The position numbers and the translations under genes are program-made. Source: a virus. Taken from it: 23,887 bases of DNA. The stretch's first letter is position 1. The number at the start of each line of letters is the position of its first letter. This document shows, piece by piece, positions 6,989 through 14,962 of this stretch. The stretch covers positions 1-23,887 of the IMG/VR virus record IMGVR_UViG_3300040806_003399. One strand, 5' to 3'. The notes beneath the pieces were generated by a model that made no database searches, was not told the origin of the DNA, and worked only from the letters and a program-made list of their open reading frames with translations.

Positions 6989-8326
6989 TTGGACCTTGCA
7001 AGTGCTTTATTAAAACAAATTATAGCTCAGCAAGACCTTATTGCCTGGACTTCACTGAGAAGAAATTACCTGCCCTCTGAATACTCTGAAGTATACGATA
7101 AAGTAAATTCATTTGTAGACAGATTCAATAAAATCCCTAGCTTTGAAGAACTAAAGTTTGATAGCAAGGGAAAGCGCTTACAGCAAAAAATATCTATTAT
7201 TGAGCAAGTAGATGTTGAAGCTGACGCAGAAATGCTGTTAGAGTTTCTTAAATCTGACTATGCTCAAGAAGTTACTTTTACTAATATAGAAAAGTTGCTA
7301 AACAACTCTTCCGCTTTTGAAAGAGTTGATGATACTATAGAACATCTCCAGGGAATGATCGTAGACCTAGAGAACAAAATTGATATTGATACTGACCAAG
7401 AAAGTATGCAAACAATTGAGCTTTTCGAAACTGAAGAATTACTAGAAGGACGACTGGCTTTAGGACTAAACGCAGCATTCGACGAAAATATTACGTTTAG
7501 TCAAGAAGACCTTATTATGATAGGAGGCCGTAGAGGCTCTGGTAAATCATTGGTGTGCAGCAATCTAGCCGCTAGTACGTACAATAATAATCAGTCGTCT
7601 ATTTATTTCACAATCGAGATGAATCAAAGGGAAATCCTACAAAGGATTGCTTCTATTGGAGCAGGAGTATCTCATTATAGGCTAAAAAATAGAACCCTGT
7701 CAACTGATGAGATTCAAAAACTAGCTAAATGGTGGGCAGGTAGATACGAAGGTGGCTTAGAGGTTTATAGTAACGAATATAATCTTAGTATGCCTTTTGA
7801 TGAATTACACCAGAAATTAAAAAGATTACCCCTAAGAGATAAGCGATTTGATATTGTCTACGACCCTGAACTTACAATCTCAAAGATTCGATCAGAGCTT
7901 GAGAGAAAAGTTAATTTAATCGAGCCTAAGATTATTATTGTAGACTATATTAACCAAATTAAAATTACAAAGTTTTCCAACAAAAAAGGTCAGTATGATT
8001 GGGACCAACAAATTGAGGTTGCTAAGTTTCTAAAAACTATGGCACAAAAGTATAAAGTGCCAGTGCTATCGCCTTACCAGATTGACAACTCTGGGGAAGC
8101 TAGGTTTTCAAAAGGGATCCTAGACTCTGCAGATTGTGCATTTACTCTAGATCCTCACACTAAGGAAGACAAGTGCATGACGTTTAACTGCTCTAAAATG
8201 AGAGCATACCCTGAAACAGACTTCACATCCTTTATGGATTGGGAGACTTTAAAGATAGGGCCGGAGTCTGCAATTGTCCCTAGCGAGGATGCTGTCGAAG
8301 AAGAAGTCGATGATATGCCTTGGTAA
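6989..8326 (+). CDS. Replicative DNA helicase, DnaB/RecA-fold family
   Basis: This is a 445-residue helicase that would unwind the fork 5'-3' as a ring. Walker A is G179-G-R-R-G-S-G-K186-S187, Walker B is KIIIVDYINQI (about 311-321), and the DnaB-type YFTIEM segment (about 206-211) follows Walker A. The N-terminal ~150 residues are helical, as in DnaB N domains that contact primase. The start is a TTG at 6989 with GGAG at 6978-6981 seven bases upstream; no ATG lies nearby in frame. It follows the terminator of the D5-like gene by 15 bases and precedes the primase, an arrangement usual for phage replisomes. The C terminus is acidic (EDAVEEEVDDMPW), possibly a protein-contact tail. Confidence 0.9.
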   Translation: MDLASALLKQIIAQQDLIAWTSLRRNYLPSEYSEVYDKVNSFVDRFNKIPSFEELKFDSKGKRLQQKISIIEQVDVEADAEMLLEFLKSDYAQEVTFTNIEKLLNNSSAFERVDDTIEHLQGMIVDLENKIDIDTDQESMQTIELFETEELLEGRLALGLNAAFDENITFSQEDLIMIGGRRGSGKSLVCSNLAASTYNNNQSSIYFTIEMNQREILQRIASIGAGVSHYRLKNRTLSTDEIQKLAKWWAGRYEGGLEVYSNEYNLSMPFDELHQKLKRLPLRDKRFDIVYDPELTISKIRSELERKVNLIEPKIIIVDYINQIKITKFSNKKGQYDWDQQIEVAKFLKTMAQKYKVPVLSPYQIDNSGEARFSKGILDSADCAFTLDPHTKEDKCMTFNCSKMRAYPETDFTSFMDWETLKIGPESAIVPSEDAVEEEVDDMPW

Positions 8327-8332
8327 TAGTTC

Positions 8333-8361
8333 TTGACTTTATATTGAATATATTATATATT
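8333..8361 (+). promoter_or_regulatory. Sigma70-like promoter for primase-polymerase unit
   Basis: TTGACT at 8333-8338 and TATATT at 8356-8361, 17 bases apart, fill the 48-base gap before the primase. The core ttcTTGACTTt matches the promoters at 5425 and 13863. The -10 choice is less certain because the stretch 8341-8363 is nearly all A and T. Transcription would start at about 8368, so the leader is only a few bases. Confidence 0.72.
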
Positions 8362-8374
8362 ATTAGGTAGGAAA

Positions 8375-9211
8375 ATGACAGTCGAAGAGTTACTTGAAAA
8401 GCAAAAGATCTACTATAAAAATAGTGGAAAAGATATTGTAATTAGGTGTATAAACCCAGAGCACGATGACACCAACCCATCTATGCGTATAGATAAGGTT
8501 ACCGGTGTTTATCACTGCTTTTCTTGTGGCTACAAAGGAAACCTGTTTAATAAGTTTAACATTGTTACATCTAGAATACAGCAACGAAGACAAAAGCTAT
8601 TGCAAACCTTAGCTGATATTAAACTAGAGAATGTTGGCTTAAAACTGCCAGAAAATGCTATATACTTTGAAGATAAGTATCGTAATATTTCTTCTACAAC
8701 GTATAAAACTTTCAAGGCATTTACACACGAAGAGTTTGAAAACAGGCTAGTCTTTCCTGTATATGATATTACCAATAAAATTACAGCATTTATTGGTAGA
8801 TCTTTAGATGAATTTGCTAAGCCAAAGTATATGATATACCCACGACATGTACAGTTACCTTTGTTTCCTCTTTATCACAAGCCTAAGCAAGGTAGCATCA
8901 TATTGGTGGAAGGCATATTTGATATGTTAAATCTATACGATAAAGGCGTTACTAACGTAATGTGCACATTCGGCACCTCTACAGTAACTGAAGAAAAGCT
9001 AAGACTACTAAGTTTGATAGGTTGCACTAAACTTTACACGTTTTTTGACGGAGATGAAGCAGGCCAACAAGGTGCAAAAAAAGTAGGTGAATTAGCCAAA
9101 GAACAGGGCTTCGAAGTGGTAAATATCTATTTTAGGGATAGAGACCCAGGAAGTCTAAGCAGCAAACAGATAAACAAGGTTATAGAAATAAAATGCCCAG
9201 AGTACTCTTAG
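8375..9211 (+). CDS. DNA primase (CHC2 zinc finger plus Toprim)
   Basis: The product makes RNA primers for the replisome. In its 278 residues the N terminus has a zinc-binding site of DnaG/T7 type: C25-x4-H30 ... C48-F-S-C51. A Toprim domain follows with LVEGIFDML (Glu179 as the catalytic acid) and FFDGDEAGQQGAKK (about 224-237) as the DxD metal site. It lacks a C-terminal helicase-interaction domain of the DnaG kind and is shorter than DnaG. The ATG at 8375 has AGGTAGG just upstream. Its end overlaps the polymerase start by 19 bases, so primase and polymerase are probably translated in a coupled way. Confidence 0.9.
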   Translation: MTVEELLEKQKIYYKNSGKDIVIRCINPEHDDTNPSMRIDKVTGVYHCFSCGYKGNLFNKFNIVTSRIQQRRQKLLQTLADIKLENVGLKLPENAIYFEDKYRNISSTTYKTFKAFTHEEFENRLVFPVYDITNKITAFIGRSLDEFAKPKYMIYPRHVQLPLFPLYHKPKQGSIILVEGIFDMLNLYDKGVTNVMCTFGTSTVTEEKLRLLSLIGCTKLYTFFDGDEAGQQGAKKVGELAKEQGFEVVNIYFRDRDPGSLSSKQINKVIEIKCPEYS

Positions 9212-11463
9212 TAGAAAGTAAACCTTCTAGAAATAAATTTGATAGCTTTACTTTTGAATATGATCGTATTAGCTTGACTAGTGATCCTAATGTCAAGAAA
9301 TTACTAAAAAAGCATGTAGAAATTGATACGAGCATTGCTGATGAGTATGATTGGGTTGTTTTGGTTGGTTCAGAGCCTTTCAAGTTTTTTACTAGCAAAA
9401 CATCTGTTACTGAATATGCCGGTAAGGTAGTAAATGAAAAGTTTATTGCTACTATTAACCCAGGAATGCTTGCTTTTAAACCAGAAGCTAAAAAAGTTTG
9501 GGACAAGTCTGTAGAATCTATTAACTCTTACGTATCAGGGAAGAAATCTCACAAAGGATATGACAAATCAAAATTTAAAGGTATCAACACCAAACCAGAG
9601 GCAATGGAGTTTATTGAAAGCGTACGAAGAGCCCCGTACCCTTACTGTGCATTGGACAGTGAAACTACGGCGCTTTATCCTCGCAATGGTTATATACTTG
9701 GTATTAGTTTGTGCGGTGAGCCTGATACTGGTGCTTATATCGACGCAGATTGTATTGACGAAGAAGTTGCCAGCCTTTTACAAAAACTTTTTAGAGAAAA
9801 GGCCGTTGTCTTTCACAATGCTAAGTTTGACCTCGCTTTCTTTGAATATCATTTTAATTTTGAGTTTCCTGTTGTAGAAGATACTATGCTTTTACACTAT
9901 GCCTTAGACGAGCGTCCTGGTACTCATGGGCTAAAGCAGCTAGCGCTTCAATACACAGAGTATGGCGACTACGAAGAAGAGCTATACAAGTGGATTGAAG
10001 AGTATAAAAAGAAGCATGGTATTTTAAAAAGCGAATTTAGCTGGGAATTTATACCCTTTGACGTAATGGTAGAATATGCAGCCATTGACGCCTGTGTTAC
10101 TTTTATATTGTATAATAAATTTAAACGTGCAGTAGAAAAAAGTGATAAGCTAAATAAGTTATACACAGAGATTCTTATCCCAGGTATGCGATTCTTGACC
10201 AAAATTCAGGATAATGGTGTGCCTTTTGACAAGGAAAGACTGCAGCTAGCGCAAGTAACTATGCAGGAACGTATTAATGCGCAAACCGAGGCGTTATATT
10301 CTCATAAAGAAGTAGCCGAGTTTGAAAAAGTACGTGGAGAGCCTATTAACCCTAACTCAGTGCAACAGCTACGGTCGCTTTTATTCGACTATCTAAACCT
10401 AGAGCGCACAGGCATTATGACAGGTACAGGTGCTGACTCTACTAATGCAGAAGCTCTAGAGCTATTAGCAGAGCAACATCCAGTACCTAGTATTATCTTA
10501 AATATTCGTAAGGATTCTAAGATTAAAAATACTTATCTAGATAAGATTATTCCACAGCTTGATAGAGATTGTAGGCTGCGTACTAACTTTAATCTGCACG
10601 GTACTACATCAGGTAGACTTTCTTCTAGTGGTAAGCTAAATATGCAGCAATTGCCACGCGACAATCCGGCTGTTAAGGGTTGTATCAAGGCTAGAGACGG
10701 TTACAAGATTGTATCTATGGACCTTACAACCGCTGAGGTTTATATTGCCGCAGTTTTATCTTATGATAAAGAACTAATGTCAGTATTTCAAGAAGGAGGA
10801 AACTTTCACAGCTCTATTGCTAAAAAAGTCTTTGCACTTCCATGCAATGTAGAAGATGTTGCAGAGTTTTACCCAGACAAAAGGCAAGCAGCAAAAGCTG
10901 TAACATTTGGAATTCTTTATGGTGCAGGAGCTAACAAAATCTCTGCACAAGTAACAAAAGATTCCGGCAGCTACTTTTCAAAGCGAGAAGCACAAGAAGT
11001 AATTAATGAATACTTTGGAACTTTTCGTAGTTTGAAACGTTGGCTAGAGAAGTCAGAAAAATTCATCTTAACTAACGGTTTTGTTTATAGCCGTTTTGGA
11101 AGAAAACGACGGCTTAGAAACATAACTAGTGACAATCCTGGTATTGTCGCTCATGAAGTAAGAAGTGGTATTAACTTCTTAATTCAATCTCCTGCTTCAG
11201 ATATCAACCTACTAGGTGCAATCGAGATGCAGGATTACATTGAAAAATCTAATCTTGATTCTAAAATCTTTGCACTAGTACATGACTCTGTACTTGCAGA
11301 AGTAAAAGAGGATCAAGTAGATACTTACTCAGAAGCATTAAATAAATTTATCCAAAAAGATAGAGGACTGAGTATTCCCGGCTGTCCTATTGGAACAGAC
11401 TTTGAGGTAGGTGATGACTATTCCTTTGGAAAATTTGAAAAGCTATACCTACACAACAATTGA
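9193..11463 (+). CDS. DNA polymerase, family A, with 3'-5' exonuclease
   Basis: This 756-residue protein is the replicative polymerase. Exonuclease motifs are complete: ExoI D155-S-E157-T-T-A-L, ExoII FHNAKFDLAFFE and ExoIII YAAIDACVTFILY. Polymerase motifs are motif A with D510 (MDLTTAEVY), motif B R564-QAA-K568-AVT-F572-GIL-Y576-G and motif C VH697-D698-S. The residue equivalent to E. coli Phe762 is Phe572; in phage surveys Phe or Tyr here goes with virulent life style. Residues 1 to about 118, before the exonuclease, are an extra domain with a possible degenerate uracil-glycosylase-like pattern (VVLVGSEPFKFF, FIATINPGMLAFKPEAKKVW). No 5' nuclease domain is present; that activity is encoded at 18092. 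The ATG lies inside the primase gene. Confidence 0.95.
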   Translation: MPRVLLVESKPSRNKFDSFTFEYDRISLTSDPNVKKLLKKHVEIDTSIADEYDWVVLVGSEPFKFFTSKTSVTEYAGKVVNEKFIATINPGMLAFKPEAKKVWDKSVESINSYVSGKKSHKGYDKSKFKGINTKPEAMEFIESVRRAPYPYCALDSETTALYPRNGYILGISLCGEPDTGAYIDADCIDEEVASLLQKLFREKAVVFHNAKFDLAFFEYHFNFEFPVVEDTMLLHYALDERPGTHGLKQLALQYTEYGDYEEELYKWIEEYKKKHGILKSEFSWEFIPFDVMVEYAAIDACVTFILYNKFKRAVEKSDKLNKLYTEILIPGMRFLTKIQDNGVPFDKERLQLAQVTMQERINAQTEALYSHKEVAEFEKVRGEPINPNSVQQLRSLLFDYLNLERTGIMTGTGADSTNAEALELLAEQHPVPSIILNIRKDSKIKNTYLDKIIPQLDRDCRLRTNFNLHGTTSGRLSSSGKLNMQQLPRDNPAVKGCIKARDGYKIVSMDLTTAEVYIAAVLSYDKELMSVFQEGGNFHSSIAKKVFALPCNVEDVAEFYPDKRQAAKAVTFGILYGAGANKISAQVTKDSGSYFSKREAQEVINEYFGTFRSLKRWLEKSEKFILTNGFVYSRFGRKRRLRNITSDNPGIVAHEVRSGINFLIQSPASDINLLGAIEMQDYIEKSNLDSKIFALVHDSVLAEVKEDQVDTYSEALNKFIQKDRGLSIPGCPIGTDFEVGDDYSFGKFEKLYLHNN

Positions 11464-11938
11464 TAATGCTTCTGAGATAGAATTTCCTGTATATCATATA
11501 GAAGACGAGCCCTTAGTTATTGATGGTATTGTTTTTGTAGAGGGCAAGGCAATTGATGACAGGAATGTAAATAGTAGAACATTAGGAGCAAGGAGACTTC
11601 AATCTCCGGTAAAGTTGAGCAAGCTAAAAAAATGTTATTTAGACATTATTGCGTTAATAAAGCACAACAAATCCTATATAAGTTGGTACATAGACAGATC
11701 AGGCAAAATTATAAAATATCAAAAAACCAGAAATGAAAAACTAATCTGCCATAGAATAACAAAAATACTACATAAAGACACGTATTCTCTGGTGCTAGCA
11801 GAAGGTTTGAATTTTGGGTTGGAGTTTCCAAACCCTCCAATAGGCAGTTACATACAAATGCTGTACTATAAAGGACTTCCTTGGAAACCCTACGAAATAT
11901 GTAGAGAGCCTGCGGCCAACTCTCATAAGAAAGTTTAA
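11414..11938 (+). CDS. Hypothetical protein, ~174 aa
   Basis: I do not recognise this protein. The frame opens with GTG at 11411 followed by ATG at 11414, both inside the polymerase gene; GAGGTAGG at 11404-11411 is close upstream. A TTG at 11426 is an alternative, so the exact start is uncertain. The middle is basic (KLSKLKKCYLDIIALIKHNKS) and the end has a run of hydrophobic and aromatic residues (PPIGSYIQMLYYKGLPW), but no membrane helix is evident. Its stop overlaps the ATG of PhoH as TAATG. The place after polymerase suggests a replication accessory role, which is only inference. Confidence 0.6.
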   Translation: MTIPLENLKSYTYTTIDNASEIEFPVYHIEDEPLVIDGIVFVEGKAIDDRNVNSRTLGARRLQSPVKLSKLKKCYLDIIALIKHNKSYISWYIDRSGKIIKYQKTRNEKLICHRITKILHKDTYSLVLAEGLNFGLEFPNPPIGSYIQMLYYKGLPWKPYEICREPAANSHKKV

Positions 11939-12582
11939 TGTCTCAGAAAAAACCAAGTATAATGGGCTTAAAGCCCCTTAATGCCCCTCAAGCAAAAGTA
12001 CTAAAAAGCAATAAAAATTTAGTTATTTATGGCGCAGCAGGCACAGGAAAGTCTTTACTAGCCGTGTATAAAGCAATGAAAGCCATTGAACGAGACGACG
12101 TAGATAAGCTACTTATAGTAAGAAGTGCTGTTCCTACTAGAGATGTGGGATATTTACCTGGATCACTAGAGGATAAGGTAAAAGTTTATGAAACTCCTTA
12201 CGAAGAAATATTTAGCTTTCTCTACGATGATAACCAAGCATACAGACTATTTAAAAATAAGTTTAAGCAAGTAGAATTTATGACCTCTTCATACGTTAGA
12301 GGAATAACGCTAGAAGACTGTCATATTATAGTAGATGAATTCCAAAACATGAGTTTTCATGAGCTTGATTCTATTATAACAAGATTAGGAGAAAACTGTA
12401 AGATTAGCTTCTGTGGAGACGCTAGGCAAACAGATTTAAAAAACTCTGAAATTGATAAATTTTTACGTATTATTGACAATATGCCAGAATACTTTGATAC
12501 AGTAGAGTTTAAGGTTGAACACATTGTACGAAGTGGCATAGTAAAAGAATATCTAACAGTGAAACAAGAACTTTATGGCTAA
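11938..12582 (+). CDS. phoH: PhoH-like ATPase
   Basis: The 214-residue product has a single P-loop domain of the PhoH family. Walker A is G32-A-A-G-T-G-K-S39 (VIYGAAGTGKSLLAVYKAM). A conserved segment KLLIVRSAVPTRDVGYLPGSLEDKV follows, Walker B is CHIIVDEFQNMSFHEL (about 123-138), and the sensor segment is ISFCGDARQTDL. PhoH proteins are frequent in marine phages. They are related to the helicase core and are suspected of RNA or nucleotide-linked roles; in this operon a nucleic-acid role beside the SF2 helicase is more likely than a phosphate-starvation role. The ATG overlaps the previous stop, and the end overlaps the helicase start by 8 bases. Confidence 0.9.
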   Translation: MSQKKPSIMGLKPLNAPQAKVLKSNKNLVIYGAAGTGKSLLAVYKAMKAIERDDVDKLLIVRSAVPTRDVGYLPGSLEDKVKVYETPYEEIFSFLYDDNQAYRLFKNKFKQVEFMTSSYVRGITLEDCHIIVDEFQNMSFHELDSIITRLGENCKISFCGDARQTDLKNSEIDKFLRIIDNMPEYFDTVEFKVEHIVRSGIVKEYLTVKQELYG

Positions 12583-13852
12583 AGCTATTATAACAAATAG
12601 AATCTTCTTGGACAACGATTTTGAGGTTAGACAAAAGTTACTGCAGGAGCTTACCTATAAAATACCTAATTATAGGCCAGAGCTTCCGCCAAAAGTAATT
12701 ACTAATCTCAGAATCGTTAATGAGAAACTGCTAGCCATTCCTAGTGGTAGAACAGATCTTATACCTGCTCATTATGAAGTAGAAGATCGTCGGAACACTG
12801 TTCCTGTAGACTTTCCAGAGTTTAAATTTACTTTGAGGGAGTCACAAAAACTAGTGTATGATCAAGTAAATTCTGACTGTTTTATTAATGCTTGGACTTC
12901 TTGGGGTAAAACATTTACAGGACTAGCAATAGCTGGTAAACTAGGTCAAAAAACTTTGATTATCGTCCATACTCTTACGTTAAGAGATCAGTGGGCAAAA
13001 GAAGTAGAAAAGGTCTACGGTTTTACCCCATCAATTATTGGATCTGGAAATTTCGATATATCAAAACCTATTACAATTGCTAATATACAGACTCTAACTA
13101 GAAGAAATAAGTCTTTGTATAATAAAGAGTTTGGAACAGTAATAGTTGATGAATGTCATCATATACCTGCTGTGTCATTTTCAAAGGTATTAGATAGTAT
13201 CGACGCAAGATATAAAATAGGGTTGTCTGCTTCTAACACTAGAAAAGATGGTCTTCATATATTATTTCCAGATTTTTTTAGTATTAAAAAGTTTAGTCCT
13301 CCAAAAGAAAACTTTATGAAACCATCAATTCATAGGGTAAAATTACCTTTTAGAGTAGCAGACGGTATACAAACCTGGGCGCAAAAAATTAATGATCTTG
13401 CCTATAATCCAGATTACCAAAAAATACTGGCTCTTACAGCGGCTAGTTATGCCTCAAAAGGGCACAAGGTACTAGTGGTAGGTTCTAGAACTAAACTTTT
13501 GGAAAGAGCGTCTGAACTAACGCCTAATAGTGTTTGTGTGGTAGGATCAACTAAAGATAGAGCTGAAAAAATACAAAAAGTACTAGATAATAAAGCTAAG
13601 GTACTTTATGGTAGTACGAATATTTTTTCTGAAGGTATATCGGTAAATAATCTAAGCTGTTTAGTGCTAGGCACACCCATGAATAATGAGCCGCTACTAG
13701 AACAACTTATAGGCAGGGTTATTCGTAAGGCTGAAGATAAGTTAGACCCGGTAGTGGTAGACCTATTACTTGACGGAAAAACTGTCAGAAAGCAAGAACA
13801 ACTCAGAAAAGGTTACTATATTAAGCAAGGCTACAAGATAAAAGATCTTTAA
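12575..13852 (+). CDS. SF2 DNA/RNA helicase, T5 D10 / UvsW-like
   Basis: This 425-residue SF2 helicase probably remodels branched DNA. A Q-rich entry segment FTLRESQKLVYDQV (85-98) precedes motif I, which is unusual: AWTSWGKT (106-113) with Trp where most relatives have Gly, Ala or Ser. Motif II is D192-E-C-H195. Motif III is probably GLSAS (about 214-218), and motif VI is QLIGRVIR (about 380-387). The N-terminal ~80 residues are a small extra domain as in UvsW-type proteins. It is between PhoH and the recombination genes, as D10 lies between polymerase and the SbcCD homologues in T5. It starts within the end of phoH and its stop is followed by A-tracts leading into a promoter. Confidence 0.88.
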   Translation: MAKAIITNRIFLDNDFEVRQKLLQELTYKIPNYRPELPPKVITNLRIVNEKLLAIPSGRTDLIPAHYEVEDRRNTVPVDFPEFKFTLRESQKLVYDQVNSDCFINAWTSWGKTFTGLAIAGKLGQKTLIIVHTLTLRDQWAKEVEKVYGFTPSIIGSGNFDISKPITIANIQTLTRRNKSLYNKEFGTVIVDECHHIPAVSFSKVLDSIDARYKIGLSASNTRKDGLHILFPDFFSIKKFSPPKENFMKPSIHRVKLPFRVADGIQTWAQKINDLAYNPDYQKILALTAASYASKGHKVLVVGSRTKLLERASELTPNSVCVVGSTKDRAEKIQKVLDNKAKVLYGSTNIFSEGISVNNLSCLVLGTPMNNEPLLEQLIGRVIRKAEDKLDPVVVDLLLDGKTVRKQEQLRKGYYIKQGYKIKDL

Positions 13853-13862
13853 AAAAATTTTC

Positions 13863-13891
13863 TTGACTTGCACAGTAAAGTGTGGTACTAT
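13863..13891 (+). promoter_or_regulatory. Sigma70-like promoter upstream of the SSB unit
   Basis: TTGACT at 13863-13868 and TACTAT at 13886-13891 are spaced by 17 bases. The core ttcTTGACTTg matches the other three promoters. A-tract and T-tract DNA (13851-13862) just upstream resembles an UP element. The -10 hexamer directly abuts the ATG of the small gene at 13892, so transcripts from here would begin inside that gene and chiefly serve the SSB gene at 14270. Confidence 0.7.
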
Positions 13892-14260
13892 ATGATTCTG
13901 TTTGATTGGAATAAAGTTAAAAGTAGAGCAAGAAGAAGCAAAAAAGATACTATATTAATTATATCTTCTATTACATGGCCCTACACTTTACCAACAAAAA
14001 GACAGAGAAGACTTAATAGATTCTATGATGAGGAGTTTCAAGGCATATCTTTCTTGCTAAATCCAGAAGAGCTTCTGGAATCAAGAAACTTGTCAAACTA
14101 TAAAATTGTAGAATATATCACTTTAGCAGCTAGAAGGTCTCTTGCAGACTATCTATATTGCAAAGAAAAAACGCTAGATTGTAGGCTAGCTCCTTTTTTA
14201 CCTACAAACAACGAGCTACTAACAATAAAAAACGACAAAATACATTTTGCATTTGAATAA
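13892..14260 (+). CDS. Hypothetical basic protein, ~122 aa
   Basis: I do not recognise this protein. The open frame reaches back to a TTG at 13868, but that lies in the promoter; the ATG at 13892 is the best start. It lacks a clear ribosome binding site and directly follows the -10 element, so it would be read from upstream transcripts or start further in. The product is very basic at the N terminus (NKVKSRARRSKKD, TKRQRRLNRFYDEEF), which suggests nucleic-acid contact. It is helical in the middle (KIVEYITLAARRSLADYL). It occupies the place of T5 D11 between D10-like and D12-like genes, but I see no sequence reason to equate them. Confidence 0.55.
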   Translation: MILFDWNKVKSRARRSKKDTILIISSITWPYTLPTKRQRRLNRFYDEEFQGISFLLNPEELLESRNLSNYKIVEYITLAARRSLADYLYCKEKTLDCRLAPFLPTNNELLTIKNDKIHFAFE

Positions 14261-14269
14261 GGAAAAATA

Positions 14270-14905
14270 ATGGCACTTTCATTTAACCAAGTTAAAGGCG
14301 AAGCCCCTAAACGAGAAAAAACTCCAAGTTACAAAATGATGCCTGGAGAAAATAAGGTTCGCCTTTTTGGTGGTGTACTGGCACGATATATTTACTGGGT
14401 TCCCAATAAAGATGGAGCTAAGTCTCCAGTAGAATGCCTAGCATTTAATCGTGATGAGGAAAAGTTTGACAACGTAGAGACAGATTGGGTAAAAGAATAC
14501 TACCCAGACCTGACCCCAGAGTGGGCTTACGCAAGTCTTTGCTTGGATCTAAAAGACAATACTGTAAAGATCTTTAACCACAAGCGCAAGCTGTTTGGTA
14601 CAATTGTAGACATGGTTGAAGATCTTGGTGACCCTGCTGATGTAGAAAAAGGCTGGGATCTTGTATTTAGCCGCGATAAAACTGGACCAAAGGTTTACAA
14701 CGTGGAATACAATGTAAAACAGCTACGCTGCAAAAATCGAGCTTTATCAGAAGATGAGCTAGCTGTGGTTAACGCCAGCCCTTCAATTGATGAGATCTTG
14801 CGTCGGCCACCAGCAGAAGATATCAAAAAGTATCTAGACGAGCTACGAAGCGGTTCAGGGGCGTCAGAAGATATTGACGATGAAATCCCAGACGACTTTC
14901 AGTAA
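14270..14905 (+). CDS. Single-stranded DNA-binding protein
   Basis: The 211-residue product has features of a phage SSB of the gp32 kind. A basic N-terminal segment (VKGEAPKREKTPSYKMMPGENKVRLF) leads into an OB-like core with aromatic residues suited to stack on bases (ARYIYWVP, EYYPDLTPEWAYASL). The C terminus is strongly acidic (GASEDIDDEIPDDFQ), the usual contact tail of SSBs. A cysteine at about 64 (ECLAF) and FNRDEEKFDN occur where gp32-like proteins have part of their core, but no full zinc site is visible. The AAGGAAAA site lies just upstream. All 11 arginines are CGN-coded, implying high expression, as expected for a protein needed stoichiometrically. A hairpin follows the gene. The family call is by character and place. 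Confidence 0.75.
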   Translation: MALSFNQVKGEAPKREKTPSYKMMPGENKVRLFGGVLARYIYWVPNKDGAKSPVECLAFNRDEEKFDNVETDWVKEYYPDLTPEWAYASLCLDLKDNTVKIFNHKRKLFGTIVDMVEDLGDPADVEKGWDLVFSRDKTGPKVYNVEYNVKQLRCKNRALSEDELAVVNASPSIDEILRRPPAEDIKKYLDELRSGSGASEDIDDEIPDDFQ

Positions 14906-14918
14906 TTAACGACAAAAC

Positions 14919-14944
14919 AGGGGTGGGACAGTAGTTCCGCCCCT
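14919..14944 (+). terminator. GC-rich hairpin after the SSB gene, no T-tract
   Basis: Arms 14919-14928 and 14935-14944 form ten pairs, two of them G-T wobbles, with a six-base loop CAGTAG. There is no run of T after it. It may act as a weak terminator, a processing site, or a block that stabilises the 3' end of the SSB mRNA. Confidence 0.5.
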
Positions 14945-14945
14945 A

Positions 14946-14957
14946 CTCCTATAGGAG
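14946..14957 (+). promoter_or_regulatory. Palindrome covering the SbcD ribosome binding site
   Basis: CTCCTATAGGAG is a perfect 12-base palindrome whose right arm contains most of the Shine-Dalgarno sequence GGAGG (14954-14958) of the gene starting at 14963. As RNA it could fold into a four-pair stem with loop UAUA and partly hide the site. The stem is short, so control of translation is only a possibility. Confidence 0.35.
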
Positions 14958-14962
14958 GAAAC

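Noticed and set aside
9560-9877. 105-codon frame inside the polymerase gene with hydrophobic C terminus
   Set aside because: It lies in the exonuclease region of the polymerase. The hydrophobic stretch comes from frame-shifted AT-rich codons, and no start signal is seen.
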